Of a stretch of 64,000 nucleotides of DNA, positions 1-11,318 are shown in pieces. How positions within the stretch are numbered: the first letter of the stretch is position 1; each line of letters begins with the position of its first letter. The translations under genes and the position numbers were made by a program. The stretch spans positions 2,418,001 through 2,482,000 of the forward strand of contig JAGYVD010000007.1 of assembly GCA_021209875.1 (NCBI GenBank), read 5' to 3'. Origin of the DNA: Rosellinia necatrix (lineage: Eukaryota; Ascomycota; Sordariomycetes; Xylariales; Xylariaceae). The notes below the pieces were generated by a model that worked only from the letters and a program-made list of their open reading frames with translations, was not told the origin of the DNA and did not search any database.

Positions 1-106
1 ACCTGGGAAACCTGGCAAGCCTGGCAGAATCAGCCTGGGAACATTCCCTTTCCCCCCCTTTTCCCTTTTCCCACTTCACAGCGAATTGACCATTAAGGCC
101 ACGAAG

Positions 107-334
107 ATGGAGCGTCGCAGCACTTGTTCACCTAGCCTCCCTACCGTGTCCTTGACCAGCCTCGAGAAGGAAGTCCTATCTCTCTGGGTATGTGACTCTG
201 CCGCATACCCGCCGGGGCTAGATATTTCCCTGCAGACTGCACAATCCGACCATCCCGACGAGGTTAGCAGTCCACACCCTCTCGCCGAAATCGTCGGGCG
301 ACACCTGACAAGCGAGGAGGAGGTCCGGGGCTGA
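107..334 (+). CDS. doubtful small hypothetical protein, 75 aa
   Basis: An ATG at 107 in a fair context (AAG before, G after) opens a 75-residue frame ending at 334. I recognise no domain. Positions 188-235 look like a 48-base GT-AG intron (donor GTATGT, acceptor CTGCAG). Because 48 is a multiple of three, the frame is open whether or not it is removed, so splicing does not settle the matter. The composition is Ser/Glu-rich with no hydrophobic stretch. It could equally be a chance ORF or the end of a gene lying left of the window. Confidence 0.2.
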   Translation: MERRSTCSPSLPTVSLTSLEKEVLSLWVCDSAAYPPGLDISLQTAQSDHPDEVSSPHPLAEIVGRHLTSEEEVRG

Positions 335-422
335 GACCCGGAAGGCGGTCACCGCCAGGCAATCCAATCACGACTTCGCGAGTTCTCATCCGGAAGCATA
401 CCAAATCTAGCAGCTGGAGCTA

Positions 423-446
<24 letters not shown>
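423..446. repeat. CAG trinucleotide microsatellite, 8 copies
   Basis: Eight perfect CAG units are followed directly by two TAG units and TAA. The tract lies outside any supported coding region. Confidence 0.9.
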
Positions 447-454
<8 letters not shown>

Positions 455-1812
455 ATACTATACTAGTAATTAGTGAGTATCGTGCGTGACAGAGGGGGAT
501 TTAGGGCATGGGGGGGGGGGTTGATGGGCTGGTTTTTTTCAATTGTGCCTATTATCTATGGAAATCAATAACACGGAGATGGACGGTATGGATTCACAGC
601 TGGGTGGTCTCACACGCCGCCTGCGTTCCTTGAAAATGCCCCTCGTCATTCTGAGAAATGCCCATTAGGACCGGCTGGATAAAATAATCCACACGCACGT
701 CTCCGAGAGAAACAAGCATCTTCCACCGAACAATTTTATCGTTTTTACACATGAGGGCCCTTCCAAGCCTTTTTAAGTGGACCGGCCTCTTGCGCACCAG
801 TCAATTTGCCATGATGGCCTGCGTGGTTCCGATTGACCAAAGCGGGGCTATTGAACATCACAAGCAGGCAGGGTAGGGATGAGAATACCATATGTACGTA
901 TCTGCATATTAAGGTAGGTAGTTAGCTAGAGTCGATATTAATATACTTTTTTTTTTTTTTCCTTTTCCCCTCTTTCTTTCTTATGCGCTTCGCACAAGAA
1001 GATCTCTAAGGAATCACAACAACTTAAACCCCTATACTAACTAACCGTGCCTAGGTATTTAATTAAAGGACCGTTTGAATGAGAACCTAACAGGTAGGTA
1101 ACTTGAGTAGCCACTAGGTACGTACAAGTAATCATGTTTTCCCTTCGGCGGGATAGAAGAAGTAGGATACGGCGGGCATTCGAAGTTCCCTGTCCAAGTC
1201 TGCATAAGAACTGCATTCGGACCGCATTCGGACTGCATTCGGACTGCAGTAGGTTGCTCAGCCAAAAACCCATGTAGCGAATCCGGTGCGTCCTTCCGTG
1301 CGATGCTTCGAGAGCCGTGTGGTTTGCTTATCCTGCACCTGCCGACCCGAGCAGTTGTTGTTGACGGCCGTCATTGGCGGGCGCAATGCCGTCATTGTGT
1401 GATTGGTGATAAGCTGCAGCTAGTATTGGTCCTGTGCAGATCGCTTACGGCCAATCACCGCGCGCGTCTAGACGCCCAACCGCCCTCCTTTCAGTTAGCC
1501 TGTCCATGTCTCGCGCCAATCTGCGTGCATTGTCCAAGATCCCCCCGCCCGACACCGCCGCTGTTCCTGCTATTTCTGATCTCTTCCAATCTTTCGCTCC
1601 AGGGTTCTGCCCCTCACTTCGCGTTGCTTAGCCGCCCGGCCTGCAGCACCGCTGACTTCACCTGTGGTGGGGTGGTGTATTGTTACTCGAGTCTGATTGT
1701 AGTGTATTCCCGGAGAAATGCTCGGGTGGTGCGCGCTGTCTTGGCTGGCCGTTTAGCGTGGCCAGGGATCAGAGAGAGAGAGAGAGGCGGGATTCATCCC
1801 ACCATTGACCTG

Positions 1813-1845
1813 CCATCCCCATCCTCATCCCCATCCCCATCCCCC
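1813..1845. repeat. CCCCAT hexanucleotide repeat
   Basis: About five tandem units of the hexamer, one of them altered, run directly into a CCTAGGTAAGTACC motif of the TAGGTA family. Confidence 0.8.
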
Positions 1846-1906
1846 TAGGTAAGTACCTGCTGTGGCCACAATCGCACCATTAAAATACTATTAGGTAAAG
1901 TACCCA

Positions 1907-1951
1907 GGTATGGCGGTAGGTATGGCGGTAGGTACCTAGGTAGGTATGTAT
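1907..1951. repeat. 12-base tandem repeat plus TAGGTA motif cluster
   Basis: Two perfect copies of GGTATGGCGGTA (1907-1918 and 1919-1930) are followed by overlapping GGTACC, CCTAGG and TAGGTA words. This is the densest cluster of the short intergenic motif in the window, about 500 bases upstream of the esdC-like start codon. Confidence 0.75.
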
Positions 1952-2105
1952 GTGCCTGACAAACCTGGGTACAGTAGTGTCCCATCCGTGGCTGGCAAGC
2001 TGTACCGGCGGGTTGCTACCACCATCGCATCGCCTCGTGTGATGGACACTGCTCCTGGTCTGCCGGGCCACGGCCTGCCTTGGCCCCCCCAACATATAAT
2101 AGAGC

Positions 2106-2213
2106 CTTCTCCCCCCCTTCCTGTGTTCTTTTTTCTCTTTCTTTCCTCGGCAAGCATTCAATTTCACAAAGCTAGTTTTTGTTTTCTCCCTTCCCCCTGT
2201 TTTTTTTTTTCTG
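2106..2213 (+). promoter_or_regulatory. pyrimidine-rich tract, probable core promoter or 5' UTR
   Basis: A long C/T-rich run on the coding strand ends about 230 bases before the ATG of the esdC-like gene. Such CT tracts commonly precede transcription starts in filamentous ascomycetes. The transcription start itself cannot be fixed from sequence. Confidence 0.4.
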
Positions 2214-2444
2214 CTTGATAGAGCTGTGCTCCATCCTGCATCTTAATATTCAATCTAATTTTTGACTTATACCAAAAAAACCATACTCAAAATTTACAGT
2301 TGCCGGTCAACTAACAATCACCCCCTAAAACACCCACGAATACCCTTAATAGAATCCAAAAACTAGCTTTACTTGCTCAAACGAGTCCCATAAAATTACT
2401 ATTACCAGAAACGACAATTTTGTGCGATAGCAACATCCACAAGA

Positions 2445-3314
2445 ATGGCCACCATCCAGCTATCCTTTTCGCTTCGCGTTTCTTCCGGTGTCAAGTCCGT
2501 CCACTTGCTCGGTTCCTGGGACAACTACGTCGGCCAGATCCCCCTCTCCAAGGACAAGTCTTCGTCAAAGTCCGGGTCATGGAAGGGCACTTTCCGATTT
2601 CAGGGCAATCTCGAGGCCGGCCAGCGCTATTGGTACTACTACATCATTGACGGCTACCACGTCTCGCATAACCCCAGCGAAGCCTCAACCGTCGAGCCCA
2701 CCACTGGCCGAGAGCTCAACATCCTCGATATCCCCAAGGATAAGTCCAGCAAATCTTCCTCCAAGTCTTCTCACAGCTCCAGCAAGAGCTCGTCACGTCA
2801 CTCTGCGTCATCTCAGGACAAGCACCGGTCATCAAAGCGCGCGTCTCTGAGCGTTGATATTCCCAAAGGCCGTCCTCTGTCAGTCTCCCAGATTGTGGCA
2901 CCAAAGCCCATGTCGCCTCATGCTACACGCCACATCCTAGACTCGAACTACTATGACGACGAGCAGATCGAGGAGCTGACGGCGCGTTTCGGAAGCGCCG
3001 ACCTCGATGACGATGCCTACATCACCGACTTCAGCACATCTCCGGTGTCTTCGTCGGGCTCAAGCCTTTCGTACCGATCAGACAGCTCGTCGCCATCCTC
3101 TTCGCTCTCAGGCTACAGCACACCGTCCTCAGATTATAGCAACTGCACCTGCGAACGTTACGGTATCACGCGCAAGGGCGACCGTGTCAAGATCGACTGC
3201 GGTGGTGCTCGCTGTGGCTACAGTGATGATGACAGCACCTGCTCGAGCTCCGGCGACGAGGAGGCATACATATCGCGCTCCTCGCGCCGCAATGGCATCA
3301 TCGTCCGCTCGTGA
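2445..3314 (+). CDS. esdC: EsdC-like protein with AMPK-beta type glycogen-binding domain
   Basis: A single-exon gene of 289 residues. The ATG sits in a good context (AGAATGGCC). Residues 1-95 form a CBM48/AMPK-beta-like glycogen-binding module: an HLLGSWDNY core, a WKGTF strand, aromatic residues in YWYYYIIDG and an NPSEAS turn. Residues about 97-150 are a Ser/Lys-rich, probably disordered linker. The C-terminal half is acidic and Ser-rich, with a small cysteine-containing patch (NCTCERYG ... KIDCGGARCGY). This order matches fungal EsdC, described in Aspergillus nidulans as required for early sexual development. The role here is inferred from that similarity. No catalytic domain is present, so it probably acts as a carbohydrate-sensing or scaffold protein. 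It could also be an uncharacterised CBM48 paralogue. Confidence 0.75.
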   Translation: MATIQLSFSLRVSSGVKSVHLLGSWDNYVGQIPLSKDKSSSKSGSWKGTFRFQGNLEAGQRYWYYYIIDGYHVSHNPSEASTVEPTTGRELNILDIPKDKSSKSSSKSSHSSSKSSSRHSASSQDKHRSSKRASLSVDIPKGRPLSVSQIVAPKPMSPHATRHILDSNYYDDEQIEELTARFGSADLDDDAYITDFSTSPVSSSGSSLSYRSDSSSPSSSLSGYSTPSSDYSNCTCERYGITRKGDRVKIDCGGARCGYSDDDSTCSSSGDEEAYISRSSRRNGIIVRS

Positions 3315-5308
3315 ATGAAAGCTCTACTAAACAGCAGATGAAGGCCCAAACTAAAGACCCGAGGAAGAATTTTAATGATTTGCATTAATATCCGGGGAAA
3401 GTGAGGGTATGATTTACCCCGTCTTATCCACCGCCACCGCCGTCAGCAACCGGAAGGCCGATGATAGCAATTGACTTCTTGGCCGTTCACTCATTTTATG
3501 ATGATGGGATCTTTGTGATCTCCTACCGTCCTGTTGCTCCATTGCAGTCCGCGCGGGTTGGCGTTGACAAGGTAGAGCGATCAGACTTGCGATGACCCAA
3601 GCTGGCCTTGGCCGTCGTCGCGGTCCGAATCGCTGCACAGACAATTAATAGCCTGTCACGCCATGACCCGCGCGTCCAGCCCACCTGGGTCGATGCTGCG
3701 ACCCCCACGATCTGACGCCAAAGCCCCGCCCTCTCCACCACTTGGTACAGCAAGGCCTAATATATTTCACCTGAGCCTTACTATCCAGGGTGTGCGGGGA
3801 GCGAGCGCGGGCTCAGTCTGCATCGTGCGCTCGTTTCGTATGTCCTGACATAGTGCCGTCTCGAGCGCCTTGGTTTTGGTCAAGCATCCCTTAAAATGCT
3901 TCAAATCTCCCAAAGCCAAGGTACGCCGAGCCAACCTTCGGCATACAAGAAAACACCAGAAAAGTGAGCCTACGCGTTCCTGGGATGTTTACAGTCTTGA
4001 AGGTGTGCTCCCGGATCCCATCCGGGCCAGCCACATACGATACCATGTAATTTGGAAGTACGACCCCTTTTGTACACTACAAATTACTTTTTTTTTTTAA
4101 GAGATGGAGGAGTAAGCGACATAAAAAGAGAAAAAAAAAAGAAGAAAACCTGGTAGCTCCTAGATCCTCTCGAGATGCTAGATAGTCGCTTATTCCCAAC
4201 CCACCTAGACAAGTTCATAGATGACGTTTGACTCTATTTACAATATAAAAAAAAACACTTAAAGCCGCCCCGCTTCCTTTGATTCGTGATTATTGCCTGT
4301 AGCGGTAAAAGAATATCTGAAGCCCATTACCGTACCGCCGAGGAGCTTAGGTAGTATGTAGGGATAAGTAATAACCCTTGCAGCGCTAATTGCGACGAAT
4401 GAATAGAGAGGTTGGCAGCCACGGCAGGGCCGCTCGTAATATGATTGGTACAAGCATTAGACGTGAATCGGGTGGATAAGTGACTGATCACATTTGAGGA
4501 AAGATGATTGACAAGGGAGGGAATGGATGTGCAGGGCTCAAGTATAAACCATACTAGTATTTGGAAGTTCTCACAATACTACGAAAAATATAATTCCATC
4601 ATAAAAGAAGTTTTAGATAAAACTATAAAGAGAAGGTTGAATTATGCCAAATGAGGCATACTATCATGCTTAGGTGAGTTTGGTTTATATTTGACCCGAC
4701 TCTGTGCAGGGTATTTATTATATACTACTAACAGAAGGCTGGGTTTGGCTCTCGAAAGGGAGTCAAGTTAGATATGACGGCAACTCTACGTAGGTAGATA
4801 CGAACCACGGTGCCACAGGAAACACGGTTTATAGAATCGCATATATTTTTGCATCATTCATCATGGTATTGATTGGTACGAAAAACTACCCTCTGACGCG
4901 AGATAGGTCGTCAGTCCCAAGCTGGGGTCGCGCGTTACTCGGACCTTCTTTCTCTGTTATCCTTTTCTTTAATATAAACAAACAAACCCACAAGCAAGAG
5001 AGAGGGAGAAAAAGAGAGAGAGAGCGAGCAAACAAAACCGGCCGCGTACTAAAACATCATCACTGCCTCCTCGGCCCGTCCTTAGGACCTGTAACCGAGA
5101 GGGCAGGCTTTTATCGTCATGCTTGCCACCCTGAACACCAAACGCCACTGCCTTGCTTCTTTCTGTGCGGCGAGGGTCGCCGTCATTTATCTGCCATAAA
5201 CGCCAAGCCATGTGCATTGATACTATTATACATTGGAAACCATGTGCTGCGATACGAATATCGAGGGCCGGAGTGCCGCACGGTCGCGGTAGTCGCGGTA
5301 GTCGCCGG
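3315..5308. other. intergenic region between convergent genes
   Basis: Lies between the 3' ends of the esdC-like gene and the Mpe1 gene. It contains A/T homopolymer runs (about 4087-4140), GA-rich simple sequence near 5000-5030 and one TAGGTA-type motif near 4790. The open frames here show no recognisable domain. I see nothing else. Confidence 0.55.
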
Positions 5309-7227
5309 TCAGAGCTCTCTGTAGTCACTAGGCCGAACTCTCCGTTGTCGGTTTTGGTGTCGCCCGGGATTGACGGGCTTCCGGAAATAAGCCTCATCGT
5401 CGTTATTTGGCGTTGTAAAGTTAGGCCGTGGCTGTTGTTGGTTGTTGATAAAGCCGTTTGCGCCTACGCCAGTATTCATGAAGCCCATGTTGCCCATTCC
5501 AGGGTTCATGCCAAAATTCCCCCCGAACATGCCATTGATCAGCGCTGGATTGAAAGCCGCATTCATTCCCATCATCGGGTTCATCATTGGATTCATTCCC
5601 ATCATACCCATGTTCATGTTAGGTTGACCAAATCCGTTCATATTCATAGGAAATGGCATCATGTTGGGCATCCCACCTGTCCCAGGCAACCCCGGCATAA
5701 AGTTCTGCATATCCTTTGCCTCCTGGGCCCGCTGCATAGCCTTAGGGGCTTTGGGAATCTTAGGGTTCTCCATTAACTCATCCGCTGGCCGCTTCTTGGC
5801 AGCAGGCTCCACAGGTGTTTGCGTATCATTTAGTTCAGTTGAAGTGCTAGGTGTGACAGAAGTCTTCGATACTTTCGGGGATGGAGGCTTCACATCGATA
5901 GGTGTTAACGTAGGGGATTTTGCCTTCTCTGATGTAGTCGGTGACTCGACCGAGTTGGGAGTTGATTGCGCTGCTTCTTTCTCGTCACTAGGAGGCTGTG
6001 GTTGAGTCTTCTCTACCGGCGGGCTGGGTGATCGTTCTTTCACCTTGGTAGCTTCTCTTTCTTTTAGGAATGTCTGAATCTTTGTGGTAGTTTCGTCATC
6101 AGGTTTCAGATCATCTATGAGTACTCCATCGGTCTGGCATCCAGGGCAGATGAAATCGCTCTCGATAAGGGCATTAGTGATGCAATCATTGCAATATGTC
6201 TTCTCACAACACGGTGTCTTCATTGGATCTATGAACATCCTGTTGTCGATGGAGCACAGTAATCCCTTCTCTTCGAGCTCCTTGTCCTCCGCGGAGGCTG
6301 CTTTCTGTGCCGCTGCCGATGACTTTGTCTTCGCTTGGAACTGCTCCCAGCTTGCCTTGTCAGGTTCTGCAATCACAAATTCACCATCTGCGTTAACCAT
6401 CAGACCAGAAGGTGGCTTCACTTCCTCCCCATCAGCACCAGTGTGCTGCAGAGCCGACTTGTCAACAGTTTTGAGGAATGAACGCGGAATACCAGTAGTG
6501 CGTTTGACCCGAGGACGATTGTCAAACTCAGGATTGTCATTAGTAGGACAGAGCTGGATCCAGTGGCCCTTTTGTCCACATCGGTAACAAATATATCCAT
6601 TTGGGGGTTCATGGTCGGGAACATTGGCTGGTTTTTTGGTTCCTGGTTTGTATACGGCGGTTTTACTATAGCATTAGTCAGCATTTAAATCTAAACACGG
6701 GTTTGTGGGCCACTTACTGGGACATTTCTTCCTGCTGCGCCGTCCATTGGTCTGATTCGGCCTGGAACATAGCCATCATCTTCTCTTCCTCGGTAAGTGC
6801 CGTGCTCATCTGTGCCAAGCCCGTCGTTGCTGGCTTCGCCACTTTAACGGCGGCTTCTTTCCGACTTGAGTTTTTCGCGCTCGAAGGCATCTTTCCTGAT
6901 ACATATCGGGCGGCACGGCCAGCGCCGGGTTTCTGTGGCGGGAGACGGCGTGCCACAACTGTTGTGGACCGCGGGATAATAGTAGTGTCATCGTCGTATT
7001 CTATAAAACTGTTAGCACGCTGAATGGGACAAGGAACCGGGGGATACAGTCTTACCTTCGCTACCATCGTCGGTGTAGATGGCAAGATCAAAATCTGTAC
7101 CATCACCCAGACCACTCTTGAGGATGATGTCACGCTTGAGCTCAAACACTGAAATGCCGGTGCCGTCGAACTCGACTCGCGTCGGCTCCTTCTGCGACTT
7201 GAACTTGAAGAACACGGAAGAAGTCAT
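5309..7227 (-). CDS. mpe1: Mpe1/RBBP6-type pre-mRNA 3'-end processing factor (DWNN, zinc knuckle, RING)
   Basis: Three exons on the minus strand: 7227-7056, 7000-6718 and 6665-5309. They are joined by introns of 55 and 52 bases with GTAAG donors and CTAAC/CTGAC branch-like sequences. The product is 603 residues. Residues 1-77 are the ubiquitin-like DWNN domain. Residues 178-191 are a CCHC zinc knuckle (CYRCGQKGHWIQLC). Residues 289-328 are a RING/U-box-like domain ending in CPGC. The C-terminal third is Pro/Ser/Lys-rich, then Met/Asn/Gly-rich, and ends in a basic tail. Yeast Mpe1 belongs to the cleavage and polyadenylation factor complex; animal RBBP6 is the homologue and also acts as a ubiquitin ligase. 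The first RING half-site reads CSID, so one metal ligand is non-standard. The start is set by the conserved DWNN opening, SSVFFKFKSQ. Confidence 0.92.
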
Positions 7228-8664
7228 GGTGAATTATCCTCACGGGTTTCTGCGACCTACAACTACTGATGGACGCGTATGCCGGCCAAGTAAGCGCGGA
7301 GCTGTTGGTGGCCTATGACGAAGGGGAATTGCTAGATATTTAGATACGCCGCACAGAAGTGGTGGCGCTTGTACGGAGGAATTCGGTTCGCAAGCGGGTC
7401 AGTCTTGTACGTAATTGTGACGAATGAATTGAGGATTGTGTAATGTGAAGTCTGCGCGGAAGTTTGTTTCTTAAGAGCGAGTTGGCAACATAGGGGGATG
7501 TGTATCAATTTCTGATTGTACTTCACGAACAATGAGAGAGTTCACACTCTGAATAGAAGAGAAAGGAGGAATGTACAAAGCCACGGGTGGTTGAAGCCAC
7601 CAGGTCAGCTTGACAAAAGACGCGAAGAAAAAGGCAAGTTCCCTCCAATACCAAGCCACAACGTCGACAAGCACAGCACCGCAAAGAATCTCGTCTTCTA
7701 CGTTGTCCGAGACCTCCCACCGTACCCTATGGATACTATCACAATGGCGAAGCACAATAGCGATGAACTGGTCGAGATGGCCGCGCAGGGGTCCCTGTGG
7801 CGATAGCTGAGATAGCTGCGATGACTGCACAGATGCGACTACGAGGCACCCAAGGCGGCTGCCAATTCCAGCTTCGGTCGGTCGAAAATGGCAGATAGCG
7901 CAGATTGTACCGAAACGTCGCGCGCCAGCTTGCGCAGGCGGTGGCCAGAGCGAGAAGGAATGGTCGTGGTGCGACAAGAGGAGGAATGTCGGGAGTATGG
8001 CGATATTGGGGAGGGACCGGGAGACGAGTATGAAGAGAGTAACTGGGTGGATGGGGAGAGGGATGGTTGAGAGCAAGTCAGAAGAGGAGTAGGTAGGTAT
8101 GCTTTGAAATGCCTAAACTTAGTCAGACACGCTAGTGACGAAAATGGAATGTCACGTGACTCTCGTTCTGTCTCCGCACAGATCAGGGAGGAAGACCGAT
8201 GGGAGTCATGTCATGCCACAATCAGTTTAGTCAGGTGCGATCAGCTGCAAGTTAGGTACAGAGAGATGCAGAGAGGTGCATTCACCTGTAGTTAGTTACC
8301 TAAGTAGCTGATCAAGTCTGTACCTAGTCCGTCCATCCACTCCCCAAAACCGAATTACTACCGCCTTGGAATATTGGAAACAAAACCATTCATTATACTG
8401 TATTCAAAAACGAAATCCTGCGAATAGACCGGCCCAACTCCTCTATCCATCGGCTTTGTACATAGTCATTCTGCCTCTCACTCCTGAGAGTATCCAATCC
8501 CAGTCTAATGTCTTATTAATAATACCTTCAGCACCTATGTTTCTTGGGGTATAACACGGAACCACGACCACCATATTCGGGTTGGATGAACCGGGGGCAG
8601 GCGACGCGTATGCCAAGACTACACGTTATTAACACTTCCCTCATATATCCATTTTAAGTTTCCC
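7228..8664. other. intergenic region upstream of mpe1
   Basis: About 1.4 kb separate the mpe1 start from the stop of the SUR7-like gene. Frames are open on both strands between 7471 and 8076, but none starts with a good ATG or shows a domain. TAGGTA-type motifs occur near 8091 and 8285. A spliced small gene here cannot be excluded. Confidence 0.45.
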
Positions 8665-9728
8665 TTAACGGTAGGTCGCCCCATCTGACCCGAGCCTTTG
8701 GCTTTCATGCCCAACAAGCCCGGGTACCTCCCGTGCACTCCTTCCTCCTCTGCGGCCGGTCCGTATATCCCGGCGCGATGTGCAACAGCACCCTAACCCG
8801 GCGTGGATGGTGAACGTAAGCAAGGTAAGGCCAGCGGCTGTCCATTCAAATGCCAGCATCCTTGTTCCGACCGAGGCGCTCACGCCAAGATCTGGCTGGG
8901 AATTCAACGCCGCTTGAAAGATGTATGAGATGGCGGTGGCAAGACTGGCACCAACGATGACCACGATAGTAGAGATGAAGGACAGTATCGCAACCGGGAG
9001 ACTCCACCATTTAGAATATAAAACAGCTGGCGAGGCTACCAGCAGCACGGCATTCAAGATAGCACCGCCCAAGAAGAAGCCGAACATGATGTGGGATGCA
9101 ATACGAAGGATGTTGAGGATTTCATTGATTTCACTGGGGAGAGCGATGGAAGCACCCGCAAGAAGTTCGTCGAGGAGGATCTGTACTGGATTGAACCAAA
9201 ACGCAGCATCCGGTTTCGAGCAATGAGTGATCCCTCTATCATCATGTCAGCCATCACTCCAATTATAGCCATGGCATGTTCTAGTCACCTACTCGGACAT
9301 GTATCCCTCACAGAAATTCCACAGCCCAACTTGATAGAAATCATGCAACCCAAGACTTCGGGCGATTGAATTCTGCAATGTCAACGAGGACGGGGCTGAG
9401 CGGACAAGAACGTTGGTAAGATCTAGCTTGAAGAAGTACATGCTTCCCAAGATGGCGTTTCCCCGTGTATTTCCGACCTCGACCTATGTTCATCGTGAGC
9501 AGAGCGACGGGCAGGTGGCATATCAGTGGCACTAACCAATATCAAAAAGATAATAACCAAGAGGTGGAGGAAGCCCAGCACAACAATAGCATTGCGTCGC
9601 GTCGTTGTCCCTTTCTTTATTCTGGCCTTGTCCTCAGCGCTCTCTCGCCCGCCGCTTCCCTTCTCCGTTTCTGCATCGTTAGGTGCGTCTTGGCCTTGGT
9701 GACGGTGAGGTGAAGAGCCCGTGGCCAT
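8665..9728 (-). CDS. SUR7/PalI-family four-pass plasma membrane protein
   Basis: Three exons on the minus strand, 9728-9537, 9483-9293 and 9235-8665, with introns of 53 and 57 bases, give 317 residues. A charged N-terminal tail of about 45 residues (GTTTRR before the membrane) leads into a first membrane segment. A large outer loop holds the family hallmarks LGSMYFFKLDLTNV and LWNFCEGYMSEGITHCSKP, with two cysteines flanking the motif. It then reaches FWFNPVQILLDELL and three more hydrophobic segments. This is the topology of SUR7/PalI proteins, which organise eisosome/MCC membrane domains or, in PalI, take part in ambient-pH signalling. Which subgroup it belongs to cannot be told. The inner cysteine cluster GCCC after the last membrane segment could be palmitoylated (inference). 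The ATG at 9728 is preferred to one at 9794 because it gives the usual short cytosolic tail. Confidence 0.8.
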
Positions 9729-11318
9729 GCTAAAGACAGGATTCAGGAGCACTGCTGTTTTGAGCTCCCAATCGGCGCGAGGCGGCAGTCCCAAGCTCGG
9801 TGTCAGGGCCGTTCTTGTGGGCGCGAGGGATGGCGATGAAAGGTTTATCCAACTTTGCCAACACTCACAGATGTGATTTGGTTCCTATCCACACCATCGG
9901 CGATCGAGAAGAGAAACAAATGTGGGATTCGAGACAGATCAACGAAGCGTTTGCGAAGACTAGTCGCTAATATCTAGCTAGCTGATGTCGCAACCAAAAA
10001 CTATAATCTACCCAAACATAGGTACCATCGAAGTAGATGCATAACTCTTTCTCTCTCAACGGAAGTACCCGGCCCCTTCACAGGGAGACTAACATGGGTC
10101 TTTCCAGTCCCAGTCCCTACCAGTGGCTTGGACATTACAAACAGGCTGGTCCAGATATTGTGGTACCGACAATCATCATTACGAGATACATGCAATGACC
10201 ACCAAGTAAGCTGCATTAGGTGTGCACATACCGCAGGCTCGTCTTTCTTCCCAGGCAACACGAAACGCGGGTGCGAAGTTACCAAGATGTCCCAGCATAC
10301 GGTTATGTTTGTATAACTACAGCTACACAAAATATATATATCTCACCAATGCCGGTTGATCCGAATGATGAAGAAACGATAGCGATAGGAGAATACACAC
10401 CACAGGTAATTAACCACGCCTATGTATGTATGTACACCAAACCCATTCGCGCTACGTTCCAATAACACCCCTGAGGAGGCGGTGTTTTCAGGACTTGCAC
10501 GCGTGTAGGGGACCTGGTAGTGGATATGGAAGGGTTCTTGGCCCACCATGAAGCCACTAGCGACGGGTTCTGGCTGCTGCCTGACGTAAGTTTAGCGAGC
10601 TATTCGCAAGGGCGATCGTTGACTGCTGACGTGTGTGTCGCTCTCAGCCATCTGAATCTGCGTCCTCACTAACTAGTGTAACTAGTTGTAGTTAGTTAGT
10701 TAGTTCTCTGAACCAGCAACTTAGAAACGCACTCGGCGGATGCACAGCACTCAGCACAGCACTCTGCACAGCACTCTGCACAGCACTCTGCACAGCACTC
10801 TGCACAGCACTCTGCACAGCACAGCACACCCAAGCTAGTCAGGTTTCGGGGTCCATCTTAGTGTAGATGGGCCATTATCATCAACGTCCCACTCATCAAC
10901 AACATGGCATAACTTATAGGTACATATGCCCGAAGTAGCCTTAGGTACCACGCAGCCTCTCTCCATTGCGCCCCCATCCTTCACGTTTCGAGCATGAGAT
11001 CTTCCAAGGCAGCGGCGGGAGATTGCCGACGGCCGGCCCATTAGCGCGTAGTCAGGGGACGCCGACATTGGCACATCTCCCTGGGCTGAAGCCATGGGCC
11101 GGCACTCCTGCTCTCTCTACAGACTCTACGCTAGCACCAACAATTGGAGATAACGATCCCAGCTGTATCCTTTGATATCATTAGCGTTCTTGTGGTCGTC
11201 GTTGTGCTTATCATTCCCATTTGTATATCTGATCATGTCAAATACATAGCACCTTGCCTCGTTTTTCCACCCCGGTGTAACACGGCTAGCTCCCCTCAGC
11301 CGTCGCTCTCTAAACCCA
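9729..11318. other. intergenic region between divergent genes
   Basis: About 1.6 kb lie between the starts of the SUR7-like and PLC-like genes. It contains a GTTAGTTAGTTAG stretch near 10690, a 12-base minisatellite at 10741-10827 and TAGGTACC-type words near 10020 and 10945. No supported gene is present. Confidence 0.55.
10741..10827. repeat. 12-base minisatellite, unit CACAGCACTCTG
   Basis: About six tandem units, the central ones identical, with shortened CAGCA units at both edges. It lies in the shared upstream region of the SUR7-like and PLC-like genes, about 490 bases before the latter's ATG. Confidence 0.9.

Larger units (their letters stand above)
335..2444. other. intergenic region upstream of the esdC-like gene
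   Basis: I see no gene with domain support here. The stretch holds several simple repeats, poly-T runs and many copies of a TAGGTA-type short motif (near 911, 1091, 1111, 1845 and 1907-1951). The last 350 bases are pyrimidine-rich and then A-rich, as expected of a fungal promoter and 5' UTR. A 181-codon frame at 1303-1848 is low-complexity at its end and resembles nothing I know. Confidence 0.6.

Noticed and set aside
7471..8076. Overlapping open frames on both strands, including a 201-codon hydrophobic frame on the minus strand
   Set aside because: The minus-strand frame begins at a TTG, has no early ATG, and shows no family motif. The plus-strand frame is equally unsupported. A small spliced gene cannot be excluded.
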